From assembly GCA_947493335.1 (NCBI GenBank), contig CANLQO010000001.1, positions 1,674,001 through 1,738,000 of the forward strand: a stretch of DNA of 64,000 nucleotides, given 5' to 3'. The notes beneath the pieces were generated by a model. That model was not told where the DNA came from. It worked only from the letters and a program-made list of their open reading frames with translations, and made no database searches. Of the stretch, positions 36,615 to 46,430 are shown one piece after another (position 1 is the stretch's first letter; each line of letters begins with the position of its first letter). The position numbers and the translations under genes were made by a program. Origin of the DNA: an uncultured Paracoccaceae bacterium. Lineage in GTDB: Bacteria > Pseudomonadota > Alphaproteobacteria > Rhodobacterales > Rhodobacteraceae.

Positions 36615-39155
36615 ATGAAAGACGCCGCCCCCCAGCCGATTTATCTCTCGGATTATGCGCCGCCCGCCTACCTGATTGATGACGTCCACCTGACGTTTCA
36701 CCTGCATCCGACCGCCACCCGCGTCGTGTCGCGGATCAGCTTTCGGCCCAATCCTGCCGCGTCGGACCGGGCATTTGCGCTTCATGGGCAAGCGCTCAAA
36801 CTGATCACTGCGACGATTGACGGTGCGCCGGTCACACCAACCTTTACGGAAGACGGGTTGATGTGTGATGTGCCTGATCGCCCGTTCCTGTGGGAGGCCG
36901 AGGTTGAGATCAATCCAAAGGCCAATACCGCACTTGAGGGGCTCTATGTTTCCAACGGGATGTATTGCACCCAGTGCGAGGCCGAAGGGTTTCGCAAGAT
37001 CACCTATTACCCCGACCGCCCCGATGTGATGGCAGTGTTCACGGTCAAGATCCTCAGCGATTTGCCGGTGCTCTTGTCCAACGGCAATCCCGTGGCAGCC
37101 GGCGAATGGCATGACCCCTGGCCCAAACCGGCCTACCTTTTCGCCCTTGTGGCGGGTGATCTCGTGGCGCAGTCCGATCAGTTCACCACGTCTGAGGGGC
37201 GCAACGTCCAGTTGAACATCTACGTCCGTGATGGCGACCTGCACAAATGCGGCTTTGCGATGGAGGCGTTGAAGGCGTCGATGCGGTGGGACGAAACGGT
37301 CTATGGCCGCGCCTATGACTTGGACATTTTCAACATTGTTGCCGTCGATGACTTCAATATGGGCGCGATGGAGAACAAGGGCTTAAACATTTTCAACTCG
37401 CGCTGTGTTCTCGCCTCTCCTGATACCGCGACAGACGCCAGCTATGCCGGGATCGAAGGCATTATTGCACATGAATATTTTCACAACTGGACCGGGAACC
37501 GCATCACCTGTCGCGACTGGTTTCAACTTTGCCTGAAAGAGGGGCTGACCGTCTTTCGGGACCAGCAATTCACCGCTGACATGCGCAGTGCCGCCGTCAA
37601 ACGGATCGACGATGCCAACCAGCTACGCGAGTACCAGTTTCAAGAGGATTCAGGACCGCTGTCGCACCCGGTCCGCCCGGCAAGCTTTGTTACCATCAAC
37701 AACTTCTACACCGATACCGTCTATGAAAAAGGTGCCGAGGTCATCGGCATGCTCAAAACCCTGATTGGCGACGCCGCCTATTACCAAGGCTGCACGCTCT
37801 ACTTTGATCGCCATGACGGACAGGCCTGCACGATCGAGGATTGGCTACGGTGTTTTGAAGATGTGACCGGCCGCGATCTGACGCAATTTGCCCTCTGGTA
37901 CAGCCAATCCGGCACGCCGCATCTGCACGTGACCGACAGTTTTGCCGATGGCACCTATACGTTGACATTCACACAATCCTCGCCCCCGACGCCCAACCAA
38001 CCTGTCAAACATCCGCAAGTCATCCCCGTCGCTTACGGGCTGTTGGCCGCTGATGGGGCAGAAGTGCGAGCAACAGAAATAATTGAACTCAAAGAGAAAA
38101 GTAAGACCGTCACCGTCAGCGGCCTGTCGGAAAAACCGATCCCATCGGTCAATCGCAACTTTGCGGCCCCGGTGCGTGTCATTCAGGATCAAAGCACTGC
38201 TGACCTGACGTTGCTGCTGGCCCATGACACCGATCCGTTCAATCGCTGGGACGCGGGCCGCACGCTGACGATGAAAACGCTCATCGCGATGGCGGTCGGG
38301 GATACGGCACCTGAAACCGCATATCTTGATGGTTTGCTGGCGGTGCTGCGGGATGAAGACGCCGACCCGGCCTTCCGGTCGCGTGTCTTGGCGCGCCCGA
38401 CCGAAGACGCCATTGCCAACGCGCTGTTTGACGCGGGCCATACACCTGACCCTGACGCGATCCACACTGCGCGCGAAATCCTGACGCTGCATATCGCGCA
38501 GCATTGCGCCGACAGTCTGCCGCGCGTCTTTGCGGCCCATCAGGTCGATGGCCCCTATGCGCCGGATGCCAAAAGTGCAGGCCACCGCGCGCTTGCCAAT
38601 GCGGCCCTTAGCCTGCTGACCAAGCTTGACGGTGGCCGCGCCGCAACCGCACAGTTTGAGGCCGCCGACAACATGACCCAGCAAATCGCTGCTTTTGCTG
38701 CGCTCTTGTCCATTGGCAAAGGGTCTGATGCGGTGCAAGCCTTTGAAACGCAGTGGAAACATGACCGTCTTGTCATGGATCGCTGGTTCGCGATGCAGAT
38801 TGCCCTCGCTGAACCTGATCAGGCCGTCACCACCGCCGACCGCCTAACCCAGCGGCCCGATTTCGACATGAAAAACCCCAACCGGTTCAGCGCGGTTTTT
38901 GGCGCGTTGCTCGACAATCCCGCCGGTTTCCACCAGCGCGACGGCACAGGTTACACCTTTTTCACCGACTGGCTGATCCGGCTTGATCCGATCAATCCGC
39001 AAACCACCGCCCGGCTGTTGACGAATATGGAAGTTTGGACCCGCTATGATGCTGACCGGCAGGCCCTGATGCGGGCCGCCCTGACCAGAATTCGCCAAAC
39101 GCCCGATCTCTCGCGGGATTCGGCGGAAATTGTCACCCGGATGCTCGAAATCTGA
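36615..39155 (+). CDS. pepN: Aminopeptidase N
   Basis: The 846-residue M1 zinc metallopeptidase removes N-terminal residues. The exopeptidase motif GAMENKGLNIFN and zinc motif HEYFHNWTGNR with the distant Glu (LKEGLT) are present at about residues 255-310. The C-terminal half is the Ig-like domain followed by the helical DUF3458 domain, as in E. coli PepN (870). The start at 36615 has GAAAGG upstream; the longer frame from 36558 lacks family similarity. Confidence 0.97.
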   Translation: MKDAAPQPIYLSDYAPPAYLIDDVHLTFHLHPTATRVVSRISFRPNPAASDRAFALHGQALKLITATIDGAPVTPTFTEDGLMCDVPDRPFLWEAEVEINPKANTALEGLYVSNGMYCTQCEAEGFRKITYYPDRPDVMAVFTVKILSDLPVLLSNGNPVAAGEWHDPWPKPAYLFALVAGDLVAQSDQFTTSEGRNVQLNIYVRDGDLHKCGFAMEALKASMRWDETVYGRAYDLDIFNIVAVDDFNMGAMENKGLNIFNSRCVLASPDTATDASYAGIEGIIAHEYFHNWTGNRITCRDWFQLCLKEGLTVFRDQQFTADMRSAAVKRIDDANQLREYQFQEDSGPLSHPVRPASFVTINNFYTDTVYEKGAEVIGMLKTLIGDAAYYQGCTLYFDRHDGQACTIEDWLRCFEDVTGRDLTQFALWYSQSGTPHLHVTDSFADGTYTLTFTQSSPPTPNQPVKHPQVIPVAYGLLAADGAEVRATEIIELKEKSKTVTVSGLSEKPIPSVNRNFAAPVRVIQDQSTADLTLLLAHDTDPFNRWDAGRTLTMKTLIAMAVGDTAPETAYLDGLLAVLRDEDADPAFRSRVLARPTEDAIANALFDAGHTPDPDAIHTAREILTLHIAQHCADSLPRVFAAHQVDGPYAPDAKSAGHRALANAALSLLTKLDGGRAATAQFEAADNMTQQIAAFAALLSIGKGSDAVQAFETQWKHDRLVMDRWFAMQIALAEPDQAVTTADRLTQRPDFDMKNPNRFSAVFGALLDNPAGFHQRDGTGYTFFTDWLIRLDPINPQTTARLLTNMEVWTRYDADRQALMRAALTRIRQTPDLSRDSAEIVTRMLEI

Positions 39156-39204
39156 CACAAAGTGGTGGTCAGTTGCGGCAACGTTAAGACACAGGACAAA
39201 TTCG

Positions 39205-39735
39205 ATGCCCTTTATCCTTGGTATCCTTGGGATTCTCGCCGCAGCATATTTCTGGTCGCTGCGGGCCCGCGACGCCGCCAATATGGCGGGCGATCTGGTG
39301 GACATGGCCAGCGATGTGAAGGCCGCCGCGCGACGGTTCGGCTTTACCCGCAAAACCAACATTCACCCCGTCGAAAGCATTGAAGACCCTAATATCGCCG
39401 CCGCCGGGATCGCAGAGGCGTTTCTGGCGCTTGATGACATGCCCACACGCGACCAGCAAAGTGCGATGCGCGTGCAATTGCGCCGGGTGCTGCAGGTTGA
39501 CGATGCCACGGCCGAGGAACTGATGGTGCTGGGTCACTGGATGGTCAACGAATGCGGCGGCGCGCAGCCTGCTTTGGCGCGGCTGTCGCGCAAGCTTTAT
39601 CGGCTCGAAGGCCCCTCTGCCCTGACCCCGCTGATGGACATCATCACCGGCAGCCTGCCTGCAGATCACGCAGACCTGTCCATCCGCCAGACCGAAGCAA
39701 TCGCAGAGCTCAAGACCGCATTCCGTCTGCGGTGA
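39205..39735 (+). CDS. Membrane-anchored helical protein (possibly TerB-like)
   Basis: The 176-residue protein has one N-terminal membrane helix (FILGILGILAAAYFW) and a helical cytoplasmic part. The segment from about 60 on (AAAGIAEAFLALDD to AIAELKTAF) has the acidic and helical spacing of TerB-like domains, but I cannot be certain. The start at 39205 has ACAGGAC upstream. It is 49 bases after pepN on the same strand. Function unknown. Confidence 0.6.
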   Translation: MPFILGILGILAAAYFWSLRARDAANMAGDLVDMASDVKAAARRFGFTRKTNIHPVESIEDPNIAAAGIAEAFLALDDMPTRDQQSAMRVQLRRVLQVDDATAEELMVLGHWMVNECGGAQPALARLSRKLYRLEGPSALTPLMDIITGSLPADHADLSIRQTEAIAELKTAFRLR

Positions 39736-39793
39736 TCCGCCGAAGCACCCCTTGAAATTTCGCAAAACGCCGCCGATGTGATAGTCTGTAAGG

Positions 39794-39822
39794 ACTGTCA
39801 TGGAACCGTGACACTGTCATGG
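39794..39822. promoter_or_regulatory. Cluster of TGTCA half-sites upstream of the acyltransferase
   Basis: The ten bases ACTGTCATGG occur twice (39794-39803 and 39813-39822), 19 bases apart. TGACA-C-TGTCA (39809-39819) forms a perfect palindrome overlapping the second copy, and the first copy supplies a third half-site. The cluster ends 13 bases before the ATG at 39836. Two-turn spacing suggests a dimeric repressor site; the regulator is unknown. Confidence 0.5.
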
Positions 39823-39835
39823 TCAATGTGCGATT

Positions 39836-40696
39836 ATGAAAGACCGTATTGATCCGCTGATTGAAGAACGCGCCCCGTGGATGTACCGCCGATTTCCCGG
39901 CGTGCGCCAAATCCGGGGGCTGATGCATCTGTCTTTGGCTTATGACAAAACGCTCGCCATTGCCCGTGGGTTTGAACACGCCCCGTCGGCCCAGATCATG
40001 GCGCAGATGGGCGGGCTTCTGGCCAAGGACGTTGTGGCCACCGGGTTGGGCCATATCCCGCGCCACGGGGCCGCGATCATCGTGGCGAACCACCCGACCG
40101 GCATTGCCGACGGCGTGATCCTGCACCATCTTCTCGCCGCGATGCGGCCCGATGCCTATTACTTTGCCAATTCCGACATTCTGCGCGTGCTGCCGCAGAT
40201 GTCTGACATGATTTGCCCGGTCGAATGGCGCGAAGACAAACGCAGCCATGCCAAGACCCGCGACACCATGGCCTATGTGCGCGAGGCCACTCAAGAGGGG
40301 CGCCTTGGCGTTATCTTCCCCTCTGGTCGCCTGGCCAAGCGGCGCGGCTTGCGGCTGGAAGAGCGGCCCTGGATGGCCTCTGCGGCGATGCTGGCGCGCA
40401 AGTTCGATCTGCCGGTGATCCCGGTGCATATCGCGGCACGGAACTCGGCCCTGTTTTATCTGTTTGACCTGCTGCACCCGACGCTGCGGGATGTGACCCT
40501 GTTCCACGAGACCTTGAACAAGGCGCGGCAACCCTTCCGCATCAACGTCGGAGAGCCGATCGCTGCCGCAGCCCTGCCAAAAAATTCCGAAGATGGGATC
40601 GCCATGCTGCGGCGCGCGACGCTGGCGCTGGCCGGGGCGGATGCGCCCAACGTCAGCCTGATCCGGGCGACGCGGCGTCCATTGTTGAAACTGTAG
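39836..40696 (+). CDS. 1-acyl-glycerol-3-phosphate acyltransferase family (PlsC-like)
   Basis: The 286-residue protein carries the acyltransferase motif NHPTGIADG (NHx4D, about residues 84-92), the second block IFPSGRLAKRRG and VIPVHIAARN. It probably acylates a glycerolipid or ornithine/aminolipid precursor at the inner membrane. There is no long N-terminal membrane helix. No ribosome site is obvious in front of the ATG, where a TGTCA half-site cluster lies. The last 44 bases overlap the convergent transglycosylase gene. Confidence 0.85.
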   Translation: MKDRIDPLIEERAPWMYRRFPGVRQIRGLMHLSLAYDKTLAIARGFEHAPSAQIMAQMGGLLAKDVVATGLGHIPRHGAAIIVANHPTGIADGVILHHLLAAMRPDAYYFANSDILRVLPQMSDMICPVEWREDKRSHAKTRDTMAYVREATQEGRLGVIFPSGRLAKRRGLRLEERPWMASAAMLARKFDLPVIPVHIAARNSALFYLFDLLHPTLRDVTLFHETLNKARQPFRINVGEPIAAAALPKNSEDGIAMLRRATLALAGADAPNVSLIRATRRPLLKL

Positions 40697-41522
40697 CATC
40701 CAGCACAGGGCGCGCCTGCGGGCGCATTTCCACCTGCACCACGTCGGCGGGCCGTGCCTGTGGACGCACCACAACGGGCACCTGACAATAGGCCTGCTGA
40801 CGCGTCCAATCGGCCATATTGGCGATCTTGCTGCGGCTGGTCATCGGTCCCCAATCCGCCGCCACCCCGCGCCAGCGCCCGTCATGCAGCGCCACCGCGC
40901 GGTCGCGTGCCACCGTGACGGCCATGATCCGCGCCGCACAAGACAGGTTCTCTGTCGGGTTCTTCAGCGCCTCACCGGTTCGCGCCCGGCAACCGTAACG
41001 CCGCGCGGTGTCGGGATAGATCTGCAACAGCCCAAACCAGCGATTGCCGCCGCCTACCGCCGTGGGATTATAGGTGCTTTCGTATTTTGCCAGCGCTGAC
41101 ATCATGCCGACCCAGAAGGCGCGGCGCATGGTCGGCGAATTGGTCGCATAGGACGGGCACCAGCGGTCAATGTCGCGGGGGATGACCGAATCAAGCGCCT
41201 CTGCATGGCCCGCAATTGCCGACATCGCGGCCCGGGTCCAGACATCGCTGCCGCGTTTGTGCTCCCAACGGGTGTTGGGCAAAAACGCCGCCCGCGCCAC
41301 GGGCCGCAGCGTCGGCGCAGTCAGATTGACGCCAACAGGATACCGGATCATGTGGGCAGGACGCGGCACAACACGAAATGCAGCCAAGGCGGCCTCTGCC
41401 GCTTCAACCTTCAGCGCAATCGCGTCAGTGCGGGAAAGCGGGCGGATCACTGGCTCTGCCGCAACAGCGGTGGCCAGGATCACGCCTGCCATCCCCCCCA
41501 GGATGGTCCGCAGCAAATCCAT
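40653..41522 (-). CDS. Lytic transglycosylase SLT-domain exported protein
   Basis: The 289-residue protein has a signal peptide ([23 protein letters not shown]) and an SLT domain at about 135-245. The catalytic Glu is in [11 protein letters not shown], with [15 protein letters not shown] (usual GLMQI motif) and AARIMAV. It cuts peptidoglycan in the periplasm. The C-terminal 40 residues are Arg/Pro/Gln-rich with repeated RPQARP. No strong ribosome site precedes the ATG at 41522. It is convergent with the acyltransferase gene. Confidence 0.85.
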   Translation of the reverse strand: MDLLRTILGGMAGVILATAVAAEPVIRPLSRTDAIALKVEAAEAALAAFRVVPRPAHMIRYPVGVNLTAPTLRPVARAAFLPNTRWEHKRGSDVWTRAAMSAIAGHAEALDSVIPRDIDRWCPSYATNSPTMRRAFWVGMMSALAKYESTYNPTAVGGGNRWFGLLQIYPDTARRYGCRARTGEALKNPTENLSCAARIMAVTVARDRAVALHDGRWRGVAADWGPMTSRSKIANMADWTRQQAYCQVPVVVRPQARPADVVQVEMRPQARPVLDATVSTMDAASPGSG

Positions 41523-41670
41523 TTCGCGCAATTTGCCCGCGCAACACAATCCTAATCAAGGAAAACTTTTGCGCAATCCCGGCACCGGCCAGCCCTTGCC
41601 GGTCCAATCGGCCTTGAAGGTGGCTCTGGCGCGGCCTAAAACCCCTGCGACACCTGCCAAAGGGAAGATG

Positions 41671-43182
41671 ATGCTTGATCTGACATACGACGCCCCTGCC
41701 CCCAAAGTGATTGCCGGCGCGACCTCTGACTGGGAGCTTGTGATCGGGCTTGAAGTCCACGCACAGGTCGCCACCGCGGCCAAGCTCTTTTCCGGGGCTT
41801 CCACGCTTTTTGGCGCAGAGCCCAACAGCAATGTGGCCTTTGTGGATGCAGGCATGCCCGGCATGTTGCCCGTCATCAACGAGGGCTGCGTCAGCCAGGC
41901 CGTCAAAACCGGGCTTGGGCTGAAGGCGCAGATCAACCTGACCTCGGCTTTTGACCGCAAGAACTATTTCTACCCCGATCTGCCGCAGGGCTATCAGATC
42001 AGCCAGCTTTACCATCCCATCGTTGGCGAAGGCGAAGTTCTGGTCGAACTGGGCGATGGCACGGCCCGCACCGTGCGGATCGAGCGTATCCACCTTGAAC
42101 AGGACGCGGGCAAATCGATCCACGACATGGACCCCACGATGTCATTCGTGGACCTCAACCGCACCGGAGTGGCTCTGATGGAAATCGTCAGCCGCCCCGA
42201 CATCCGAGGCCCTGAAGAGGCCGCCGCTTACGTCGCCAAACTGCGCCAGATCATGCGCTATTTGGGCACCTGCGACGGCAACATGCAAAACGGCAACCTG
42301 CGCGCGGACGTGAACGTCTCGGTCTGCAAACCGGGCGACTACGAACGCTATCAGGAAACGCAGGACTTCAGCCACCTCGGCACCCGCTGCGAGATCAAGA
42401 ACATGAACTCCATGCGGTTCATCCAGATGGCGATTGAGGTCGAGGCGCGCCGCCAGATCGCACTGATCGAAGACGGCAAAGAGGTGGTGCAGGAAACCCG
42501 CCTTTATGATCCCGACAAGAACGAAACCCGCTCCATGCGGTCTAAGGAAGAGGCGCACGATTACCGCTACTTCCCCGATCCCGATTTGCTGCCGCTGGAG
42601 ATTGAGCAGGCCTGGGTCGACGACATCGCCGCCAGCCTGCCAGAGCTTCCCGACGCCAAAAAGGCACGGTTTATCAGCGACTTCGGCCTTAGCGACTATG
42701 ACGCCTCCGTCTTGACGGCAGACGTGTCCAACGCGGCCTATTTTGAAGAAGTGGCCGACGGCCGCGACGGCAAACTGGCCGCCAACTGGGTCATCAATGA
42801 ACTCTTCGGTCGTTTGAAAAAGGATGACAAGGACGTCTCTGACAGCCCGATTTCGGCTGCCCGTCTGGGTCAGATCGTCGGCCTGATCAAATCCGACAAG
42901 ATCAGCGGCAAGATCGCCAAGGACGTGTTCGAGATCGCCTATACGCAAGATCGCGACCCCGAAGAGATCGTGAAAACCGAAGGCATGGAACAGGTCACCG
43001 ACACCGGCGCGATTGAGGCGGCAGTGGATCAGATCATCGCCGACAACCCCGCGCAGGTCGAAAAGGCCAAGGTGAACCCCAAACTTGCGGGCTGGTTCGT
43101 GGGTCAGGTGATGAAGGCCACAGGCGGCAAGGCCAACCCTGCGGCAGTCAACAAACTGGTCGCCGCCAAACTGGGGCTGTAG
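41671..43182 (+). CDS. gatB: Aspartyl/glutamyl-tRNA amidotransferase subunit B
   Basis: The 503-residue subunit of GatCAB binds the mischarged tRNA and transfers the amide. It contains [12 protein letters not shown] near the start, the [13 protein letters not shown] and [19 protein letters not shown] motifs, [15 protein letters not shown] and the C-terminal GatB/Yqey helical domain ([19 protein letters not shown]). The start is ATG 41671 or the adjacent ATG at 41668, both after AGGGAAG. The upstream open frame is antisense to the transglycosylase gene. gatA and gatC are not here. Confidence 0.97.
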   Translation: MLDLTYDAPAPKVIAGATSDWELVIGLEVHAQVATAAKLFSGASTLFGAEPNSNVAFVDAGMPGMLPVINEGCVSQAVKTGLGLKAQINLTSAFDRKNYFYPDLPQGYQISQLYHPIVGEGEVLVELGDGTARTVRIERIHLEQDAGKSIHDMDPTMSFVDLNRTGVALMEIVSRPDIRGPEEAAAYVAKLRQIMRYLGTCDGNMQNGNLRADVNVSVCKPGDYERYQETQDFSHLGTRCEIKNMNSMRFIQMAIEVEARRQIALIEDGKEVVQETRLYDPDKNETRSMRSKEEAHDYRYFPDPDLLPLEIEQAWVDDIAASLPELPDAKKARFISDFGLSDYDASVLTADVSNAAYFEEVADGRDGKLAANWVINELFGRLKKDDKDVSDSPISAARLGQIVGLIKSDKISGKIAKDVFEIAYTQDRDPEEIVKTEGMEQVTDTGAIEAAVDQIIADNPAQVEKAKVNPKLAGWFVGQVMKATGGKANPAAVNKLVAAKLGL

Positions 43183-43211
43183 CAGGCGGGTCTGCGAGAT
43201 TTGTGTAGCGC

Positions 43212-43240
43212 TTTGGCTCAATGACCGGTTTGAGCCCAAA
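43212..43240. repeat. Inverted repeat downstream of gatB
   Basis: GGCTCAA (43215-43221) pairs with TTGAGCC (43230-43236), extended by TTT/AAA with one bulged base, around an eight-base loop. It lies 30 bases after the gatB stop and may act as a 3' stabilising hairpin; no T-run follows. Confidence 0.45.
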
Positions 43241-43283
43241 CAGACGCCAGCGACGTGAGCAAGAACACACGCTCAGCACTATC

Positions 43284-43796
43284 TCAGTCGATCTTCAAGG
43301 CCATGTAGATCACGTGCGGGGATACATCTTGTGAGTGCTCTGCTTCGGGGTAAAAATCAACTTCTCGGAACCCTTCCGCACGGTACAATGCGTGAGCGGA
43401 GGACATGAAAGCAGTGCTATCTAAAAAGACTTGGGAATGATTTGCATTGCGCGCTTCGTCTATCAACCGCCGAACCACTTTGCGCCCGAGACCTTCGCCC
43501 CGCACTGCGGGCCGGACATATAGCCGCTTTATCTCTACCGCGTCAGCTCTAATCTTTCGATAGAAACCAATGGCATTGGCAACTCCACTAGTGTCGCGCG
43601 CCAGAACCGTCCGCCCGTTTGGCGGTAAAACTTCGGTCAGACCTAGCATTGCGTTCGAAAGAGCCACATCGACATCAACGTTGAGATTATTCTGAGCATT
43701 GAAGAGCGGCACGACCCACGAAAGATATTCCCTCAGCAAGGTCTTGACTTCAGAAGTGTTTGATATGGCATTTGGCGTCTCGAGGAAATGGGGCAT
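43284..43796 (-). CDS. GNAT family N-acetyltransferase
   Basis: The 170-residue protein has the GNAT acetyl-CoA site VEIKRLYVRPAVRGEGLGRKVVRRLIDEA and the later motif SSAHALYRAEGFREVDFY. The substrate is unknown. The gene and its 5' flank are visibly less GC-rich than neighbours, with codons such as TCT, AGA and TTA-type choices uncommon around it. That suggests recent acquisition. It is convergent with gatB and has no operon partner. Confidence 0.85.
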   Translation of the reverse strand: MPHFLETPNAISNTSEVKTLLREYLSWVVPLFNAQNNLNVDVDVALSNAMLGLTEVLPPNGRTVLARDTSGVANAIGFYRKIRADAVEIKRLYVRPAVRGEGLGRKVVRRLIDEARNANHSQVFLDSTAFMSSAHALYRAEGFREVDFYPEAEHSQDVSPHVIYMALKID

Positions 43797-44084
43797 CGCA
43801 TCGTCACTCCTACATGAAGTCCTGACAAAGTATCACGTCTGGCTCGAAACAAAAGTCAGAGTGCTGGCGAGTATATTGAAAGGCAGCTTTGTCCCGCTAA
43901 CCCGTCCGTGATCCAAAACGCTCCATCACCCGACGAATCCGGGATCACCTCAAGTCTCACCCCACATTTCGCGGCGCACAGACAGCCGCCCACCACCCCT
44001 AGCGGGGACCAAAAACGCCTGTAAAACCTTGGCCTTAGAACCCGATCTTGCTATACCCGATCCCGCAGTGTGGAAGGTATCATC

Positions 44085-44456
44085 ATGGCGCAGTTTGAAT
44101 ACAAGGTCGTTCCGGCCCCAACCAAAGGCCTCAAGGCCAAGGGTGTGAAATCCAATCAGGACCGTTTTGCCAATGCGCTTGAGACGGTGATGAACGAACT
44201 GGCCGCCGACAATTGGGAATACCTGCGCACCGACAGCCTGCCCGCGGAAGAACGCGAAGGGCTGATGGGCAAAACCACGGTTTTCCAGAACATGCTGGTG
44301 TTTCGCCGCACCGTCGCGGTTGAGGTTGCGGCAGAGGATACCCCTACCGCAGAAGAGCGCGTGACAGAAGCCTTGGAGGCACCAGAGCCACCCAAGCAAA
44401 TCACGCAGCAACCGGCAGAGGTGCCACGCCCTGACCCGGCCGTGGCTGCCGAATAA
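44085..44456 (+). CDS. DUF4177 domain protein
   Basis: The 123-residue protein begins MAQFEYKVVPAPTKG, typical of DUF4177. The domain (about 1-75) ends with FQNMLVFRR. The rest is an acidic, Pro-rich tail, probably disordered. Function unknown. The start at 44085 follows GGAAGG; an upstream ATG at 44070 would place the ribosome site inside the gene. Its stop is immediately followed by the end of the convergent bolA-like gene. Confidence 0.75.
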   Translation: MAQFEYKVVPAPTKGLKAKGVKSNQDRFANALETVMNELAADNWEYLRTDSLPAEEREGLMGKTTVFQNMLVFRRTVAVEVAAEDTPTAEERVTEALEAPEPPKQITQQPAEVPRPDPAVAAE

Positions 44457-44711
44457 CTACTTGATCTCAATCGCCAATGCGTGAATGCGCCCGATGATAT
44501 CGGGCCCCAGCGCGCTGTGCACGGCCCGGTGCCGCGCCAGACGCGACAGATCGTCCAGCCCGTCCGCCTTGATCACCACGCGCCAGTGGCTCTCACCGGA
44601 GCCGTCATCACCCGCGTGGCCGCTGTGCAGATGGCTTTCATTGATCACCTCCAGCGCCTGCGGTGCTAATCCAGTTTGCAAGGCCTCGTAAATCTCTGCC
44701 TCAAGTCCCAT
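44457..44711 (-). CDS. BolA family protein
   Basis: The 84-residue protein has the BolA fold: LEVINESHLHSGHAG, SHWRVVIKADGLDDLSRLARHRAVHSALG and IHALAIEIK. The invariant His in ARHRAVH is likely the Fe-S ligand with monothiol glutaredoxin. It may take part in iron-sulfur trafficking or iron regulation. It diverges from the J-domain gene by 78 bases, an arrangement also seen in other alphaproteobacteria. Confidence 0.92.
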   Translation of the reverse strand: MGLEAEIYEALQTGLAPQALEVINESHLHSGHAGDDGSGESHWRVVIKADGLDDLSRLARHRAVHSALGPDIIGRIHALAIEIK

Positions 44712-44789
44712 ATTTTTGCTCTCCCCCCTTCAATCTCTCGTCACAGCGTCTAAACTCTGTCGTCCGAGTCGGAAAGGTTTGCAGCTCCC

Positions 44790-45422
44790 ATGCAGAAAAA
44801 AGACCCCTTTGGTTTTGATATGTCCGTATCTTCGTCCAAGAAGAAGAATCCGCGTGGTCGGCGTGGGATGTCCGGCGCGTCCGAGACATCGACCCGCATT
44901 TGCGACCACGACGGATGCGAAGAGGCAGGCAAGTACCGCGCGCCCAAGTCACCCGACGTGCTGGATGACTTCTTTTGGTTCTGTCAGGCGCATGTGCGCG
45001 AATATAACCTCAAGTGGAACTTCTTCGACGGCACGACTGAGGCCGAGATGAACGCGCAGCTGACCGAAGACCGCGTTTGGGAACGCCCGACCAAGCCTTT
45101 CAAACGTACGGTCGAAGAACGGGCATGGGCCCGGCTTGGCATCGAGGACCCGCATCAGGTGCTGGGCGCCAATGCCACGCGCAACCCCGGCCGCAATCAG
45201 GGTGCGGGTCGCAAACTGCCCCCGACCGAACGCCGCGCGATCGAAATTCTGGAGGCCAAGGATACCTGGACCAAACAGGAAATCCGCAAGGCCTATAAGG
45301 GCCTGATCAAGGTGCTTCACCCTGACATGAATGGCGGCGACCGCAGTCAGGAAGACCAGTTGAATGAGGTCGTCTGGGCCTGGGATCAGATCAAGGTCAG
45401 CCGCAGCTTTCCCGATAAGTGA
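44790..45422 (+). CDS. J-domain (DnaJ-like) protein
   Basis: The 210-residue protein has a J domain at its C-terminus (about 150-205), with the HPD motif in LIKVLHPDMNGGDRS, instead of the usual N-terminal location. The middle part has cysteines and histidines (CDHDGCEEAG and FCQAHVREYN) that could bind zinc. It should stimulate an Hsp70 partner; the client is unknown. The gene starts beside bolA and ends at the base before the stop of a convergent membrane protein gene. Confidence 0.88.
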   Translation: MQKKDPFGFDMSVSSSKKKNPRGRRGMSGASETSTRICDHDGCEEAGKYRAPKSPDVLDDFFWFCQAHVREYNLKWNFFDGTTEAEMNAQLTEDRVWERPTKPFKRTVEERAWARLGIEDPHQVLGANATRNPGRNQGAGRKLPPTERRAIEILEAKDTWTKQEIRKAYKGLIKVLHPDMNGGDRSQEDQLNEVVWAWDQIKVSRSFPDK

Positions 45423-45917
45423 TCAGGTCGGGATACCGTCGTCGTGGACAACGAAAAGCGTATCGCGCTCGCGCCGCCAAATGGCGTAGAGCATGTGAGT
45501 GGCGACCAGAATAATAAACCAGAATAACAACAAAAGCGGCGTCTCCCAAAAACACAGGACCGCGGCGAAGGGTCCGAACATTGTCCCGTAACCGGGCAGC
45601 GCCAGCGTGCCGGCGCTGACCGCAGCGGCGAAGGATATCACCGGCAGGCCGAAAAGCGCGCGGCGCGCCCCCGGCCAGCCTGCGTGTCCAAGCCGGTCTT
45701 GCCCGATGAAAAGACCAAGTGCAGCACCCAGGGCGCCAGCAAGGATGACCCAATAATCATAGGCTCCAAGCGCGCGCAGAATGCTGTCCTCACCACCCAG
45801 TCGATTCACGATTGTAAAGGAAAGCCCCGCTCCAAACAGGGAAACGCCAATGAACGCCAGCATTACGCTGCGTTCTCCGTCACTTAGCGTGAGACGTATT
45901 TTATCCCTGAAAAACAT
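45423..45917 (-). CDS. Hypothetical four-helix membrane protein
   Basis: The 164-residue protein has about four membrane helices (near 17-37, 53-72, 88-107 and 115-143) and short charged ends. I recognise no family. The start at 45917 is the first ATG of the frame. It is convergent with the J-domain gene, with no gap between stops. It could be a small inner-membrane protein conserved in Rhodobacterales, which I cannot check. Confidence 0.55.
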   Translation of the reverse strand: MFFRDKIRLTLSDGERSVMLAFIGVSLFGAGLSFTIVNRLGGEDSILRALGAYDYWVILAGALGAALGLFIGQDRLGHAGWPGARRALFGLPVISFAAAVSAGTLALPGYGTMFGPFAAVLCFWETPLLLLFWFIILVATHMLYAIWRRERDTLFVVHDDGIPT

Positions 45918-45997
45918 TTGGGTCCATTCACTTCACTCCTGTGCAGCTAGGCCTGAAATGGGGCAAGAATGTGGCTTTTGGTGCGAAACTCACTGTT

Positions 45998-46390
45998 TCA
46001 GGAAACGGGGTTTATATCTCTGCGCGCCTCTCCCACGGCGACCAGTTGGGCCACGGCCATAAGCACCAACCAGCGCAATGTGGTCATCGGATCTTCCCAC
46101 AGCGCGGCACTGACGGCCGAGATGGCAATGTCGGCCCCGCGCGCGCCCGTCATCATCCAGCCAACGCTGCCCGCGCCCATCAGCGTGGCCAGAACCGCGC
46201 CGCAGGTCGCCAGCATCCAGCCTGTCAGCCCCTCTGCTCCGAAAAGCCGGGCAACAATCGCGCCACTGATCGAGGCACCGATTCCGGCCGTCACGGCAAA
46301 GGCCAGCGATTGTTCCATCCCCCATGCGGTGACAAAGCCCGCGCTGCCGATCAGCCCGATGGTGTGTCCATGTTCGCGTAGATAGTTCAT
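45998..46390 (-). CDS. Hypothetical small membrane protein
   Basis: The 130-residue protein has about four hydrophobic helices (IGLIGSAGFVTAW, FAVTAGIGASISGAIVA, GWMLATCGAVLATLMGAG and LRWLVLMAVAQLVAVG). No family was recognised. The start at 46390 follows AGAGGGA. A nine-base stem (46390-46398 with 46421-46429) covers the start region and could hide the ribosome site. It ends 80 bases before the start of the next minus-strand gene. Confidence 0.55.
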   Translation of the reverse strand: MNYLREHGHTIGLIGSAGFVTAWGMEQSLAFAVTAGIGASISGAIVARLFGAEGLTGWMLATCGAVLATLMGAGSVGWMMTGARGADIAISAVSAALWEDPMTTLRWLVLMAVAQLVAVGEARRDINPVS

Positions 46391-46430
46391 TGGTGTCCCT
46401 CTTGGTTTTCCCATGTTGATGGACACCAAC

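Noticed and set aside
41170-41670. N-terminal extension of the gatB frame
   Set aside because: It is antisense to the lytic transglycosylase gene; GatB proteins begin with the sequence at 41671.
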